In this document: piece after piece, positions 1 to 9,429 of the stretch
How positions within the stretch are numbered: position 1 is the first letter of the stretch
Layout: the number at the start of each line of letters is the position of its first letter
Source of the DNA: Pseudomonas viridiflava
Lineage (GTDB): Bacteria; Pseudomonadota; Gammaproteobacteria; Pseudomonadales; Pseudomonadaceae
Assembly: GCF_003702045.1 (NCBI RefSeq)
Contig: NZ_RBTP01000048.1
Span: 186,001-250,000, forward strand
Reading direction: 5' to 3'
Length of the DNA: 64,000 bases
Notes under the pieces: model-generated
What the model was told of the DNA's origin: nothing
Database searches by the model: none
The model's input: only the letters and a program-made list of their open reading frames with translations
Made by a program: the position numbers and the translations under genes

Positions 1-1690
1 GCTGCACCTCGTACCAAGCTTCGACGGTTCTGCCGATGCTGGCGTCCACATAACGTTTGGGCACCCGGAAAACGGCTTCGCGATTGATCATGCCGCTATT
101 GATCACGGTGTAAGTGCTGTATGTCCCGCCAACAGCACTCGAATCCCAATGTGCAGTGACTTTGTCGCCTTCTGCCATTCCCTGATAAGGCATTACACGC
201 AGCAACGCTTCTAGCACAATGTCGGCCGGATCGAGAAACCCGTCGGCTCCGATCTTGTCCACAACCGGTGCTGGCAATGGCGTGGTGTTATCGATGTCTA
301 CCAGCAATTGCAGTACAGGCGATTTGAAGAACGCTTTTGCGTGAGTCTTGACGGTGTAGTAGAGCTCCAGCGAGCCACCGGCCAATGCGTTGATCTTGTC
401 GTCCGGGATCAGGAATTCGAGCGTTTTGTCGATATCATCCTGGTTGAGGTTTTTAACCTCGTCATGCATCACGGTTTCGCCACCCGGCGTACGGCCCATC
501 AGCACGAGCGTGACATCGTTACCATCCGCCATGAAGTGATAGGGCGGTACTTGGGCGATGACGTTGCGCAGCGTGGGGTCAAGCAAACCATTGACGGCCG
601 CAGGCACACAAGGCGGCTCAAGCTGTTGCGCTTCGCCGAGGACTGTCAGGGGCAGGCTTTTGGAGCGCAACACATTACCCGATGCCTTGGTGACGTCGTA
701 CTTGAGGCGGGCACGACCTTGTGCAATGGGTTGGAACTGATCGTTGGCTATCAGGAACTCGACGAAACTGCCTGGCACCTGCACCACCTTGGAAGCGGTA
801 TAGGGTTCCAGAGCAATGCCTTCTGCGGTACTGCGCTCCACGATGAATTCGATGGTGTCACCAATGACGATATTCGCATTGGAAAGCACCAGGGCCTGCA
901 CATCGCCGCCAGCCAGTTTGTCCAGATCCAGCTCCATATTGGGAGCTTGTGGAGCGATCGGGGCAGGCAGGCTCGAGTGACCGATTTCCACCGTTGTGTA
1001 GGCCGGCAGCGAGAAGCGTGACCAGTTGTTGACGACATCCCGGATCTCGTAGCGCACGATGATGTTTTCCGAGTCGCCAGCTTCGATAACGACCTCTTTA
1101 TCGATGTCGATCACAACCGGCTTGCCAGGCTGGGTACTGCTCAAGGGTGGGCATTCAACTTCAATGCCGTGCCAGTAGACGGCAATGACGTCGCCGACGG
1201 CCATGTTCTCGTAAGGCTCAAGGGTGATCGATACGTTCTCCGGCGACGTGACGATGCCCGCCGGACTGATCACTGGAAGTTGCAGCTTTTCATTCTCGTA
1301 AGGCGTAGCTGGATCGGGGTCCCGGCCGCCGGGCAGGTCCAGCTTAACGATCACCTTTTGGATCGGAGAGTGTTCCGGAATTTCCGATGGAAAACGCGTG
1401 TAAATGTACCTTACATCGGTGAGTCCGGACTTAATCCAGCGGGTATTTACATACAGCGAAAACAGGCCGTTAGTGTTGGCCGAGTCGGGAGAGTGGGTGT
1501 AGCTATCAATGATGTCGTCATGGGCTCCCCAGAATAGATCAATGCGATCACGTTGGCTCATTTCAATGGGGCCGACAATAATTTCAAGTGGTCTGGACGG
1601 GTCAGCGACGTCCACGCTGCCCACGCCTTGACTATCATGGCTAAGCACAATAGGACCGGGAAGCTGTTTGAGAACAGGCGATGAATTCAT
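1..1690 (-). CDS. Large Ig-like repeat protein, C-terminus cut by the window edge
   Basis: The minus-strand frame is open from an ATG at 1690 to the left edge (at least 563 residues), so no stop is seen. It holds at least five tandem units of about 110 residues. Each has a strand with the pattern G-D-x-(I/V) followed by a hydrophobic or YWG segment, for example RDRIDLFWGA and VGDVIAVYWHG, and each starts near a Pro-rich linker. The same units make up the next gene upstream (start 3579) and the one at 6155-6679, so these are paralogs. The fold looks like all-beta, immunoglobulin-like modules; this is inference from the repeat spacing. No signal peptide or membrane segment is seen. The ribosome site is weak (GAG). 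Function unknown. Confidence 0.75.
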   Translation of the reverse strand, partial: MNSSPVLKQLPGPIVLSHDSQGVGSVDVADPSRPLEIIVGPIEMSQRDRIDLFWGAHDDIIDSYTHSPDSANTNGLFSLYVNTRWIKSGLTDVRYIYTRFPSEIPEHSPIQKVIVKLDLPGGRDPDPATPYENEKLQLPVISPAGIVTSPENVSITLEPYENMAVGDVIAVYWHGIEVECPPLSSTQPGKPVVIDIDKEVVIEAGDSENIIVRYEIRDVVNNWSRFSLPAYTTVEIGHSSLPAPIAPQAPNMELDLDKLAGGDVQALVLSNANIVIGDTIEFIVERSTAEGIALEPYTASKVVQVPGSFVEFLIANDQFQPIAQGRARLKYDVTKASGNVLRSKSLPLTVLGEAQQLEPPCVPAAVNGLLDPTLRNVIAQVPPYHFMADGNDVTLVLMGRTPGGETVMHDEVKNLNQDDIDKTLEFLIPDDKINALAGGSLELYYTVKTHAKAFFKSPVLQLLVDIDNTTPLPAPVVDKIGADGFLDPADIVLEALLRVMPYQGMAEGDKVTAHWDSSAVGGTYSTYTVINSGMINREAVFRVPKRYVDASIGRTVEAWYEVQ

Positions 1691-1712
1691 TATGTTTGCT
1701 CGGTTATAAGTG

Positions 1713-1730
1713 GGCGGGGCAAGCCCCGCC
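1713..1730 (-). terminator. GC-rich hairpin between the two paralogs
   Basis: GGCGGGGC and GCCCCGCC form a perfect 8-base inverted repeat with a two-base centre. It sits 10 bases after the stop of the upstream gene and 22 bases before the next start. No T-run follows on the minus strand, so it may only attenuate or protect the transcript. Confidence 0.4.
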
Positions 1731-1740
1731 TCTGGAAGTT

Positions 1741-3579
1741 TCAAAGAGCGTTCGGTCGACCCGTGCGCATGTCGATCAATGCGCCGCCACGCTTTGAGTT
1801 TCCTTGACCTTTATCGCCTTTGACTTGAAAGCTGGCCTCGACGTGACCGTAGTAGTGCTCATCCAGTTTGTCGCGGGGCACCGTGAGGTGATAGCCGTTA
1901 TCAACTTCAGCCTGGGTGAGGGGGGCTGAGAGAAATGTCCATTCAGTGACCTGGTTGCCTCCGACGAGACGGTCATACCCTTCATAAACAAAAGTGATGG
2001 TCTGACCAAGCGCAATGTTGGTATAGGGCTTGACAAATACCGGGGCGCCATTGGCACCATTGGTGGCATTGATCGCACCGTTAGAATTAAGTGCGGTGAA
2101 TACGGGCGCGTCCGGACCTTGAGGTCCACCCGGGAGTTCGTCTTTTGAACGAACAACGATGCGTTGGTTTGCAGAAATAGACATGTTCGGATTTCCTGTG
2201 GTGGTCAGTGTGTAATAAACGTAGATGTCGTCACCGGTACCGACGGGTTTGAACTTGCTGCTGAGCGCTGTCAGCAGCAATGGGCGGCCTGTCACTGCAT
2301 CCGTGTTGGTAATCGTGTAAGGCTGGTCGAGAACTTCCTGGCCACCCCAGAATACGGTAATGATCTGCGACGCTTTAAAGTCGGTATTCCAGTCAATAAG
2401 GACGGTGGCGTTCAGCTCGAAATCGTTTTCATCAATAAAGTTGTCTTCATTGCTGGGCGTGCTACTGCTGCCTCGAACCGTAGGCTTGTTTGGGGTGCCT
2501 GGGACTGGCCGTTCGATATTGACATCTATCGTCAGGTGTTCAGACACGCCCGCGACGTGCCCATTTCGGATAACTTCATACTTGAGTTGACGTGTGCCAT
2601 TTTGTGCCGATTCGATGGTTGGGAACAGCACGTCGAAGAAGAGGACTAATGGCTCACCCACGTCTTCTGTCGCCACAGGCTCAGGCCCCAGCTTTTCTGC
2701 GCCCCAGTAGAGAAGTATCTGATCACCATCGATAACGGTGCTGGATCCAGGAATTTGAACGGTGACGCCCGCTTGTGCGTCCATATAATCTACAAGCCCG
2801 TCAAAATTTTCGATGACTGGCGCCGGTAGACCGGGAACGACTTCCGTTAGAAACAGAGGTATAGTGACTTTTCTGGAGTCCGCAGAAACATTGCCTGCCC
2901 GGTCAGTCACGGTGTAATAGGTGGCGCCAGCAGGGTTTGGCAGACTCAGGAGAAAGTCTTTTGAAAACTGTATTTCAATGGGTTGCTCTTCGTCTTCATC
3001 ACCCTTCAATTCAACTTCGGGCCCTGGTGCTGCGCCCCAATATGTTTTGATCAAGTCACCCCGTTTCAACCCTGAGTATCCAAAAATCCGCCCCGTCAAG
3101 GCATCGCCCATTTGGCTCAGTTCTTCCAGCGTGAGGCCATCCTCTGCCTCGTCCGGGAATTCCATATAACCCAGTTGATGGGCACCGGCGGGCGTCCTGT
3201 CCACGATGATAGAGACGGCGGGCGAGACGATATATTCCACACCAGGGAAGGTGGTTAACCCATAGTCGACCTGATAAGCGCCATCCGTTTTTAGTTCAAC
3301 GTCAACGGGTATGGTGAGTTCCAATGTGGTCCCGGGAGCTGGAAGTTCAGATAGACTTTCATCGGTGCCGATTGGCGTGCCGTTCAATCTCAAGTGATAT
3401 TTATCTCCCACAGCTGGCGTGTTCCAGAGGGGGAACTCAACGGCGATATCGGAGATAAGGTCGTCTGTTTTGATAAGGCCATCGATGGGGTCGGCCACCG
3501 GTACAACGGGTGCCCGCAGATCGATCGGTTCCTGTTTTATTGGTCTTCTAGCAATGTAGCGCAGTGTTGATTGATACAT
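1741..3579 (-). CDS. Ig-like repeat protein with five YWG-type units
   Basis: The start at 3579 is chosen over one ten codons upstream because GGAGAG lies five bases before it. The product has 612 residues. Five tandem beta-rich units of about 115 residues can be seen. Units 2, 3 and 4 carry the motif GD-x-I-x-x-YWG or close to it (DLIKTYWGAA, DQILLYWGAE, QIITVFWGGQ). Unit 2 also has DRTPAG and DRAGN, as in bacterial Ig-like and cadherin-like modules. The N-terminus (PIDGLI) is shared with the decayed copy at 7105-7563. There is no signal peptide and no C-terminal anchor, so the route out of the cell, if any, is unclear. It probably shares a transcript with the paralog that ends at the left edge. 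I do not recognise a function. Confidence 0.8.
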   Translation of the reverse strand: MYQSTLRYIARRPIKQEPIDLRAPVVPVADPIDGLIKTDDLISDIAVEFPLWNTPAVGDKYHLRLNGTPIGTDESLSELPAPGTTLELTIPVDVELKTDGAYQVDYGLTTFPGVEYIVSPAVSIIVDRTPAGAHQLGYMEFPDEAEDGLTLEELSQMGDALTGRIFGYSGLKRGDLIKTYWGAAPGPEVELKGDEDEEQPIEIQFSKDFLLSLPNPAGATYYTVTDRAGNVSADSRKVTIPLFLTEVVPGLPAPVIENFDGLVDYMDAQAGVTVQIPGSSTVIDGDQILLYWGAEKLGPEPVATEDVGEPLVLFFDVLFPTIESAQNGTRQLKYEVIRNGHVAGVSEHLTIDVNIERPVPGTPNKPTVRGSSSTPSNEDNFIDENDFELNATVLIDWNTDFKASQIITVFWGGQEVLDQPYTITNTDAVTGRPLLLTALSSKFKPVGTGDDIYVYYTLTTTGNPNMSISANQRIVVRSKDELPGGPQGPDAPVFTALNSNGAINATNGANGAPVFVKPYTNIALGQTITFVYEGYDRLVGGNQVTEWTFLSAPLTQAEVDNGYHLTVPRDKLDEHYYGHVEASFQVKGDKGQGNSKRGGALIDMRTGRPNAL

Positions 3580-3891
3580 GGGAACTCTCCGATAGAGTGA
3601 TCGTTGCACGTGTCAGGGATGGTGAGTGGCGGTTAGATATAACGCCTGTAGATGGAGTTGATGTCCTATCTGGTAAGTGACGTAATAGGGTTTTTCAATC
3701 GGCGTCAATAGGTCTTTTTTGTGTTTTATAAAAAAGGGTAGGGTTGTCAGGTTCTGTGATTTTTCAAAAATCTGTAAGAATTTTCTAAGTAAAATTGGGA
3801 AATGGACTACAGGTTGTTAATCTTTAAATTGGGTTCGTGGCGTTTCTTTTTCGTAATCTTCCGGTGTATCTAATACCTGGAGCTATTTATT
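3580..3891. promoter_or_regulatory. AT-rich divergent spacer before the autotransporter
   Basis: This spacer lies between divergent genes and must hold both promoters. It is clearly richer in A and T than the flanking genes, with several runs of T and A. A short inverted repeat, GATTTT-TC-AAAATC, lies near 3759-3772. I cannot assign a -35/-10 pair or an operator with confidence. Confidence 0.35.
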
Positions 3892-6090
3892 GTGAAAAGT
3901 GATTTGGCAAGAATCGGGATTTCGGCAAGCTTGATTTGGGGGGGCATGACTCAATTGGTTTCTGCTGACGCCTCGGCGCCGGAGGAACAGCGCGGCGCAC
4001 TGGGTGAAATAGTCGTTGTTCGTGTGGATGCTGGTCAGACGAGCTATGTCCAGGGTTCAGATCCCCTGCGTTATTATGAAGTGTCAAACGGTTCGAAACT
4101 TGTATCGATGGGGGCAACGCTGGGACAGATCACTGCGGAGCACTCAACGATCATTTTGGAGCCGGGATCGGTGATTAAACATTACTTGCGCCTGTATCAC
4201 GGCATGCTGGAGATGTCTGATTCAAGTGCGGAAGACACCATCATCCTCGATCAAGTTCAAGAAGCCAGTATCAAAAATATAACGGCTCTCTCAGGGCTGG
4301 GGCTCAGTGTGATTGTCAGTACGGTTTCGGTAGAAGACTCGTCACTGACGGGGACGAAAAGTAAAGGGTCGGGCTGGGGTATTGGAGTCTTTGGGGGTGA
4401 TGCCCATGTCCAGAACAGCGACGTGACAGGCGAGATGAACGCAGCCTACATGACCCACACCTTTACTCTCGAGGGCGGAAGATATCTTGAAGGTCGTCTG
4501 GAAGTGGATCATTCCGTACTGGAGTCGCTGGAGGGGGCTACGATAAAAGTCGAGGGGCGACAAGAGCTCACTCATCTGGCGGATATAGAAATCAATAATG
4601 ATTCGATAATGCTTTCCGGCAATGGAAATCTTCTTGAAACCCTTCACCGCAGTACGACCAATTTCACGGTCGATGACAGTTCCCTTTCTGGCAATCTGCT
4701 CGCCGATGACACCAGTACCCTGAACGTCATTTTGCAAAACCGTGCCAGCCTCACTGGCGATATCATCAATGGCAACACCCTGGCTGTGAAGTCCGGTGGC
4801 AACTGGCAGATGGTGGGGGATAACGCCATCAAGTCGCTGTCCCTGGATGGCGGCAGCGTGAGTTTTGCCGACGAGGGGTTCCATACCTTGTCGCTGAACG
4901 AACTGTCGGGCGACGGCAGTTTCGCCATGCGGGTGGATCTGGATAAGGGGGTTGGCGACCTGATCGATATCAACGGTCAGGCGAGCGGGCAGTTCGGATT
5001 GCAGGTTCGTAACACCGGATTGGAGGTCGTTTCTTCCGACATGGAGCCGCTGAAGGTGGTCCACACCGAGGGCGGCGACGCGCAGTTCAGCCTGCTCGGT
5101 GGCAGAGTGGATCTGGGTGCTTTTTCCTATCAATTGAAGCAGCAAGGTAACGACTGGTTCATCGTGGGCGAGGACAGGGTCATCAGTCCGTCCACTCAGA
5201 GCGCATTGGCGCTGTTCAATGCTGCGCCAACGGTGTGGATGAGTGAGCTTTCGACGTTGCGCACGCGCATGGGAGAAATTCGCGGGACGGGCCAGGGCGG
5301 CAGCTGGATGCGCGCCTATGGCAGTCGCCTCAATGCCACGACCGGTGACGGCGTGGACTATCGGCAGCAGATCAGTGGACTTTCGCTGGGTGCGGATACG
5401 CCGGTCGAAATCAGCAGCGGTCAGTTGCTGTTCGGTGTGCTGGGTGGCTACAGCAAGTCCGATCTGGACTTGAGCCGTGGTACGTCGGGCAAGGTCGACA
5501 GTTATTACGCTGGCGCTTACGGCACCTGGCTCTCGGATGACGGTTACTACCTGGATGGTGTGCTCAAAATCAACCGTTTCCGCAATAAAGCCAAGGTGGC
5601 CATGAGCGATGCCAGCCAGGCCAAGGGCGACTACAGCAACACTGCGGTAGGCGGCTGGGTGGAGTTCGGTCGCCACATCAAGCTGGCGGATGATTATTTC
5701 CTTGAGCCTTTCGCTCAATTGTCCAGCGTCGTCGTGCAGGGTCAGGACTACCGCATGGACAACGGCCTGACGGCGAAGAATGACCACACGCATTCGCTGC
5801 TCGGCAAAGTCGGCACCTCGGCAGGCCGCAGTATCGCGCTCAAGGACGGCGGCGTAGTGCAGCCTTACGTTCGCGTCGCAGTGGCGCAGGAGTTCTCGCG
5901 CAGCAACGAGGTGAGTATCAATGACACGAAGTTCGACAACAGTCTGTTTGGTTCCCGGGCAGAGCTGGGTGCCGGTGTGTCGGTGTCGCTGTCCGAGCGT
6001 CTGCAGGTACACGCAGACTTCGATTACATGAAAGGCAAACATATCGAGCAACCTTGGGGAGCCAATGTGGGGTTGCGCTTGGCGTTCTAA
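3892..6090 (+). CDS. Autotransporter with pertactin-like passenger and C-terminal beta-barrel
   Basis: The start is a GTG with GGAG nine bases upstream. The 732-residue product begins with a signal peptide (hydrophobic stretch, cleavage likely after VSADA near residue 26). Residues about 30-440 form a passenger of short irregular beta repeats (S-x-L-x-G-type turns and many N-D-S steps), as in pertactin-like beta-helices. Residues about 470-732 are an autotransporter barrel: it begins WMRAYGS, contains the FGVLGGYSKSD strand pair, and ends in ...GLRLAF with the terminal Phe expected for BAM recognition. No subtilisin-like protease, lipase or RGD motif is visible, so adhesion or biofilm is the likely role; this is inference. 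It is the only plus-strand gene inside a cluster of minus-strand Ig-like paralogs. Confidence 0.9.
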   Translation: MKSDLARIGISASLIWGGMTQLVSADASAPEEQRGALGEIVVVRVDAGQTSYVQGSDPLRYYEVSNGSKLVSMGATLGQITAEHSTIILEPGSVIKHYLRLYHGMLEMSDSSAEDTIILDQVQEASIKNITALSGLGLSVIVSTVSVEDSSLTGTKSKGSGWGIGVFGGDAHVQNSDVTGEMNAAYMTHTFTLEGGRYLEGRLEVDHSVLESLEGATIKVEGRQELTHLADIEINNDSIMLSGNGNLLETLHRSTTNFTVDDSSLSGNLLADDTSTLNVILQNRASLTGDIINGNTLAVKSGGNWQMVGDNAIKSLSLDGGSVSFADEGFHTLSLNELSGDGSFAMRVDLDKGVGDLIDINGQASGQFGLQVRNTGLEVVSSDMEPLKVVHTEGGDAQFSLLGGRVDLGAFSYQLKQQGNDWFIVGEDRVISPSTQSALALFNAAPTVWMSELSTLRTRMGEIRGTGQGGSWMRAYGSRLNATTGDGVDYRQQISGLSLGADTPVEISSGQLLFGVLGGYSKSDLDLSRGTSGKVDSYYAGAYGTWLSDDGYYLDGVLKINRFRNKAKVAMSDASQAKGDYSNTAVGGWVEFGRHIKLADDYFLEPFAQLSSVVVQGQDYRMDNGLTAKNDHTHSLLGKVGTSAGRSIALKDGGVVQPYVRVAVAQEFSRSNEVSINDTKFDNSLFGSRAELGAGVSVSLSERLQVHADFDYMKGKHIEQPWGANVGLRLAF

Positions 6091-6118
6091 CGCAAAGCGC
6101 TGCAGGTTCATCCCGTTC

Positions 6119-6151
6119 AAAGCCCCCGGTGAATGATCGCCGGGGGCTTTT
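6119..6151. terminator. Bidirectional rho-independent terminator
   Basis: AAAGCCCCCGG pairs with CCGGGGGCTTT around a short loop, with T-runs on both strands. It serves the autotransporter (plus) and the convergent small paralog whose stop is at 6155 (minus). Confidence 0.85.
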
Positions 6152-6154
6152 GAA

Positions 6155-6679
6155 TCAGTTTTCAGGGTAACGGCGGCTCACCCATTGCTTGCGTTGCCGC
6201 TGGCGGGGCGTGATCGGCGTGGCGTAGTTGACAGTCACCTTGAGAGCAGGTGAAGTGCCGATCAGTTGTTTGTCTCGATAGATCTCGTAGTAAAGATCGA
6301 CCAGCCCGTAATGCAGGTGCGTCAGGAAATGGTAGGAGAGGCACATCACGCGCACGATGCTGTTGGCCCCCACCCGGTGATAGATTGTTGTCATGGATAC
6401 GTTTCTGCCCCAGTAAAAGAAAATGACGTCGTCCTCGCAGAGTTTCACTGAACCCGGTATGTGAATGGAGACGCCCGCAAAAGCCTGTTCCTGAGTAATC
6501 GCATCAGTATTTACGTTGGGCACGATGGGCGGTTTCAACGTGTCTGAAATATCAGACGGGGGATACAGGATGAAAACAGGCTCAGCCTCCAAATACCTGG
6601 CCACGGGGTCTTCAATTGAACGGGCGACGTCTTCTTGCAACACCTCACCTGATTTAGGTGTTTTCCGATCTTCACTCAT
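6155..6679 (-). CDS. Single-unit member of the YWG repeat family
   Basis: The product has 174 residues and starts at an ATG preceded by AAGGGA. After a charged, probably disordered N-terminus of about 45 residues it has one repeat unit. Its segment VSIHIPG followed by DDVIFFYWGR matches unit 3 of the 612-residue paralog (VTVQIPG, DQILLYWGAE), and DLYYEIYRD matches LKYEVIRN. A basic tail (TPRQRQRKQW) ends the protein. It has no signal peptide. It may be a free-standing domain that pairs with the long paralogs, or a shortened copy of one of them. Function unknown. Confidence 0.75.
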   Translation of the reverse strand: MSEDRKTPKSGEVLQEDVARSIEDPVARYLEAEPVFILYPPSDISDTLKPPIVPNVNTDAITQEQAFAGVSIHIPGSVKLCEDDVIFFYWGRNVSMTTIYHRVGANSIVRVMCLSYHFLTHLHYGLVDLYYEIYRDKQLIGTSPALKVTVNYATPITPRQRQRKQWVSRRYPEN

Positions 6680-7104
6680 GACTGTCCCTTGTTAGTGTTA
6701 ACAATAAATAGCGTGTTGTTTTTTTCTGCCTCGACGGGTCGTCGTTGCGGCAATGATTACAAGGCAATCTATGGTTGATATCAAGTTGCAGGCGCGTTTC
6801 AGGGTAGGCCGAGCTTGTGTCATTATAGTGTTGCGAGTTGTGTCATTGCTGGATGTCTGGGTTTGCCAGACAATCCCGTATTTGAAGGTCGAAACAAGGT
6901 GTAGCAACTTTTGCGCTGATCAAAGTGTCAGGTTTTATGTAGGACGCTTACTACAGTCATTTCTGAAAATCGGCTGAAAATACGGCCATTATTTTTCTCT
7001 TACAGCGTTGTAGGATTGTTCACTCGAAATTATCAAGCGAATCGCTCACGCGTTTGCGTGAGCGACACAGATTGTCGTACTCGGATGAGTGCTAACTTTC
7101 CAAT
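6680..7104. other. AT-rich spacer without a supported gene
   Basis: I see no open frame here with a ribosome site or a family resemblance. The stretch is AT-rich and resembles the other spacers of this cluster. Its only clear structure is the hairpin at 7042-7065, described separately. The promoter of the gene at 6155-6679 should lie in its left part. Confidence 0.4.
7042..7065 (-). terminator. Perfect 10-base hairpin after the decayed paralog
   Basis: TCGCTCACGC and GCGTGAGCGA form a perfect stem with a four-base loop, 40 bases past the stop of the pseudogene. Only a weak T-rich stretch follows on the minus strand. It is likely the old terminator of that gene. Confidence 0.55.
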
Positions 7105-7563
7105 TTATCGCTGCATGGACAGTTCGACAACCGGGGCCATGATCGAAGCGTTGCCTGCACGGTCGCTGACCTGATAGCTGAACGTAACGTGCTTGCTGTC
7201 CAGCCCCGTCAGAAACTCGCGTTCAAAAGCGATTTGTACGGGCCGATCGGTGAGGTCTTGCGAGGTGGCGATTGACGGGATTTGTTGTTTGATAGCCTAG
7301 TGCGTAACGCCCTGCGGTCGTCAAGTTTCGAGGGGCCACGTACACATCGCCCGGTCGATTCATCTCTGTCAATGATTTGATTTCGCCGACTGAATAACCA
7401 TTCGGCTTTAGTTGTATTTGATAGCCAGGTCTTACCCCATCCCACCACACCATTTCAACAGCGATCGGTTGTTCCAGACTGAGATTAGGTATTAGCCCAT
7501 CAATCGGGCTGGATGCAGGAAACCGAGGGGCTGCACATTCATATTTTTACCGGGCGTATGCAT
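7105..7563 (-). pseudogene. Decayed copy of the YWG/Ig-like repeat protein
   Basis: An ATG at 7563 opens a frame that stops after 23 codons. A second frame then carries PIDGLI...IAVEM and SLTEMNRPGD, which align with PIDGLI...IAVEF and SLSELPAPG at the N-terminus of the 612-residue paralog. A third frame carries VQIAFEREFL, VTFSYQVSDRAGN and a stop at 7105; it aligns with IEIQFSKDFL and YTVTDRAGN of unit 2. So at least two frameshifts and an internal loss of about 100 codons are needed to explain it. The remains cover roughly the first 250 residues of the family. It is taken as non-functional. Confidence 0.75.
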
Positions 7564-7810
7564 TGTTATTTTCCGATGGAGATTAAGTTGATTATGCTGT
7601 GTATGTCCAAGCGACATTAAAATCTTGTTTTCAGCAACAAAGGTATGGTTTGCTGCTTGAGCTTTCAACTAATCTGAAGTCATCGCTGCTGTCAACCTTA
7701 AATAGATGAGGTTTTGAGGCGGTTGGGTGGTCAAGATATTTCTTACTCTATGTACAGACCATGTTGTAATAGGTGATGAGTTTTTCTGTCGATACACATA
7801 ACCGGCACGC
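7564..7810. other. Spacer upstream of the decayed paralog
   Basis: I see no gene, repeat or clear promoter here. The sequence is AT-rich like the rest of the cluster and marks its right border before the core gene aer. Confidence 0.35.
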
Positions 7811-7846
7811 AAAAAAAAGCCTCGAACTTAAAAAAGCTTCGAGGCC
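7811..7846 (-). terminator. Rho-independent terminator of aer
   Basis: On the minus strand GCCTCGAA and TTCGAGGC form a stem followed by eight T residues. It lies 18 bases beyond the stop of the aer-type gene. Confidence 0.9.
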
Positions 7847-7863
7847 TTCCTGCAAACAACCGA

Positions 7864-9429
7864 TTACCGATTAAACCGCTCTACCAGCGAATACTGCGAA
7901 TTGGCCGTATCGGTCAACGCCGCACTCAGCACCGCAGACCGATGCGCTTCATCCGAGGTTTTGTCCGCAAGCCCGGCAATGGTCGAGATATTGCGGTTGA
8001 TCTCCTCGGCCACTGAGCTTTGTTCTTCGGTGGCGGTGGCGATCTGGGTGGTCATGTCCGTGATGTTGGCGACGGCTTCGCTGATGCCGACCAACGCCTG
8101 ATCGGCTTCCAGTACCCGTGCTACCCCTTCTTCGGCCTGGCGGTGGCCGGTGTTCATGGTCTGCACGGCGTCGTTGGCGGTCTGTTGCAGCTTGGCGATC
8201 AGGCCGTGGATCTGTCCCGTGGATTCGGCGGTACGTTGTGCCAATTGGCGCACTTCGTCGGCAACCACGGCGAAACCGCGGCCCATTTCGCCGGCGCGAG
8301 CGGCCTCGATGGCAGCGTTGAGGGCCAGCAGGTTGGTCTGGTCAGCGATGCCTTTGATGACATCCACTACGCCGCCGATTTCATCGCTGTCTTTGGCCAG
8401 TTGCGTCACGGTCAGCCCGGTTTCGCCAACCGATGTGGACAGGCGCTGGATGGCTTCGCGGGTTTCTCCGGCGATGTCCCGGCCGCGACGGGTCAGTTCG
8501 TTGGCTTGCTGCGTGGCCTGGGCCGCTCGATTCACGTGGCTGGCGACTTCCTGGGTAGTGGCCGCCATCTCATTGATCGCCGCAGCGACCTGCTCGGTCT
8601 CTACGCGTTGACGCTCAAGCCCGGTCGAGCTGGCGTTGGCCAGTGAGTTGGACTGGCGCGCCTGATGGTTCAAATGCTCGGCGGTGTCCTGGAGCCTAGT
8701 CAGGCAGGTCTTCATGCGCGCCTCCTGGCTCAAGATCGACATTTCCAGACGCGCTTGCGGGCCGCGGCTGTCGGTGTACATCTGTGCAATCAGCGGGTCG
8801 GAAGTGGTCTGCTCGGCCAGGCGCAACAGACGTTTGGTGCCGCGCTGCTGCCACGACAGTCCCAGCAGGCCCAGCGGCACCGAGAGCGCTGCCGCCAATG
8901 CGAAGCCCCACGATGAATTGAGCCATACGCCGATCAGAAAGCCGAGCTGGCTGATCAGAATGAACGGCAGCCAGTCCTGAAGGATCGGCAGCCACTTGTC
9001 GCGGCCAGGCACTGCGCTCTTGCCCTGATTCAGGCGCGCGTAAAGCCCCTCGGCGCGACGGATCTGCTCGGCGGTCGGCTTGATGCGTACCGATTCGAAA
9101 CCCACAACCTGCCTGTTCTCAAGCACCGGCGTCACATAGGCGTTGACCCAGTAATGATCGCCATTCTTGCAGCGGTTCTTGACGATACCCATCCACGGCT
9201 GGCCCGATTTCAGCGTGGTCCACATGTGTTCGAACACGGCAGTCGGAACGTCGGGGTGGCGTACGGTGTTGTGAGGCGCACCAACAAGTTCGTCATGGCG
9301 GTAGCCGCTGATCTCCACGAAGGCATCGTTGCAGTACGTGATGGTGCCTCGGGTATCAGTGGTGGAAATCAGACGTTGTTCGGCAGGAAAAGTCCGCTCA
9401 CGTTGAGTGATGGGCTGGTTATTGCGCAT
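7864..9429 (-). CDS. aer: Aer-type energy-taxis chemoreceptor with PAS domain
   Basis: The 521-residue product senses redox or oxygen state and signals through CheA/CheW. A PAS domain fills about residues 10-120 ([14 protein letters not shown] and [13 protein letters not shown]); in Aer this domain binds FAD. A hydrophobic double membrane segment follows at about 150-195, then a methyl-accepting signalling domain with the hairpin tip around [18 protein letters not shown]. There is no periplasmic domain and no C-terminal CheR-docking pentapeptide. The length equals that of Pseudomonas Aer-2-type receptors. AAGGA precedes the ATG. It sits next to acnA in the same direction, an order I recall from other Pseudomonas genomes. 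Confidence 0.9.
   Translation of the reverse strand: MRNNQPITQRERTFPAEQRLISTTDTRGTITYCNDAFVEISGYRHDELVGAPHNTVRHPDVPTAVFEHMWTTLKSGQPWMGIVKNRCKNGDHYWVNAYVTPVLENRQVVGFESVRIKPTAEQIRRAEGLYARLNQGKSAVPGRDKWLPILQDWLPFILISQLGFLIGVWLNSSWGFALAAALSVPLGLLGLSWQQRGTKRLLRLAEQTTSDPLIAQMYTDSRGPQARLEMSILSQEARMKTCLTRLQDTAEHLNHQARQSNSLANASSTGLERQRVETEQVAAAINEMAATTQEVASHVNRAAQATQQANELTRRGRDIAGETREAIQRLSTSVGETGLTVTQLAKDSDEIGGVVDVIKGIADQTNLLALNAAIEAARAGEMGRGFAVVADEVRQLAQRTAESTGQIHGLIAKLQQTANDAVQTMNTGHRQAEEGVARVLEADQALVGISEAVANITDMTTQIATATEEQSSVAEEINRNISTIAGLADKTSDEAHRSAVLSAALTDTANSQYSLVERFNR

Noticed and set aside
4342..6120. A 592-codon minus-strand open frame across the autotransporter gene
   Set aside because: It is antisense to a clear autotransporter with signal peptide and barrel; its His/Arg-rich product has no family resemblance and no ribosome site.
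7042..7065. The perfect hairpin as a start of a CRISPR or other repeat array
   Set aside because: It occurs once only and sits where a terminator of the decayed gene is expected.
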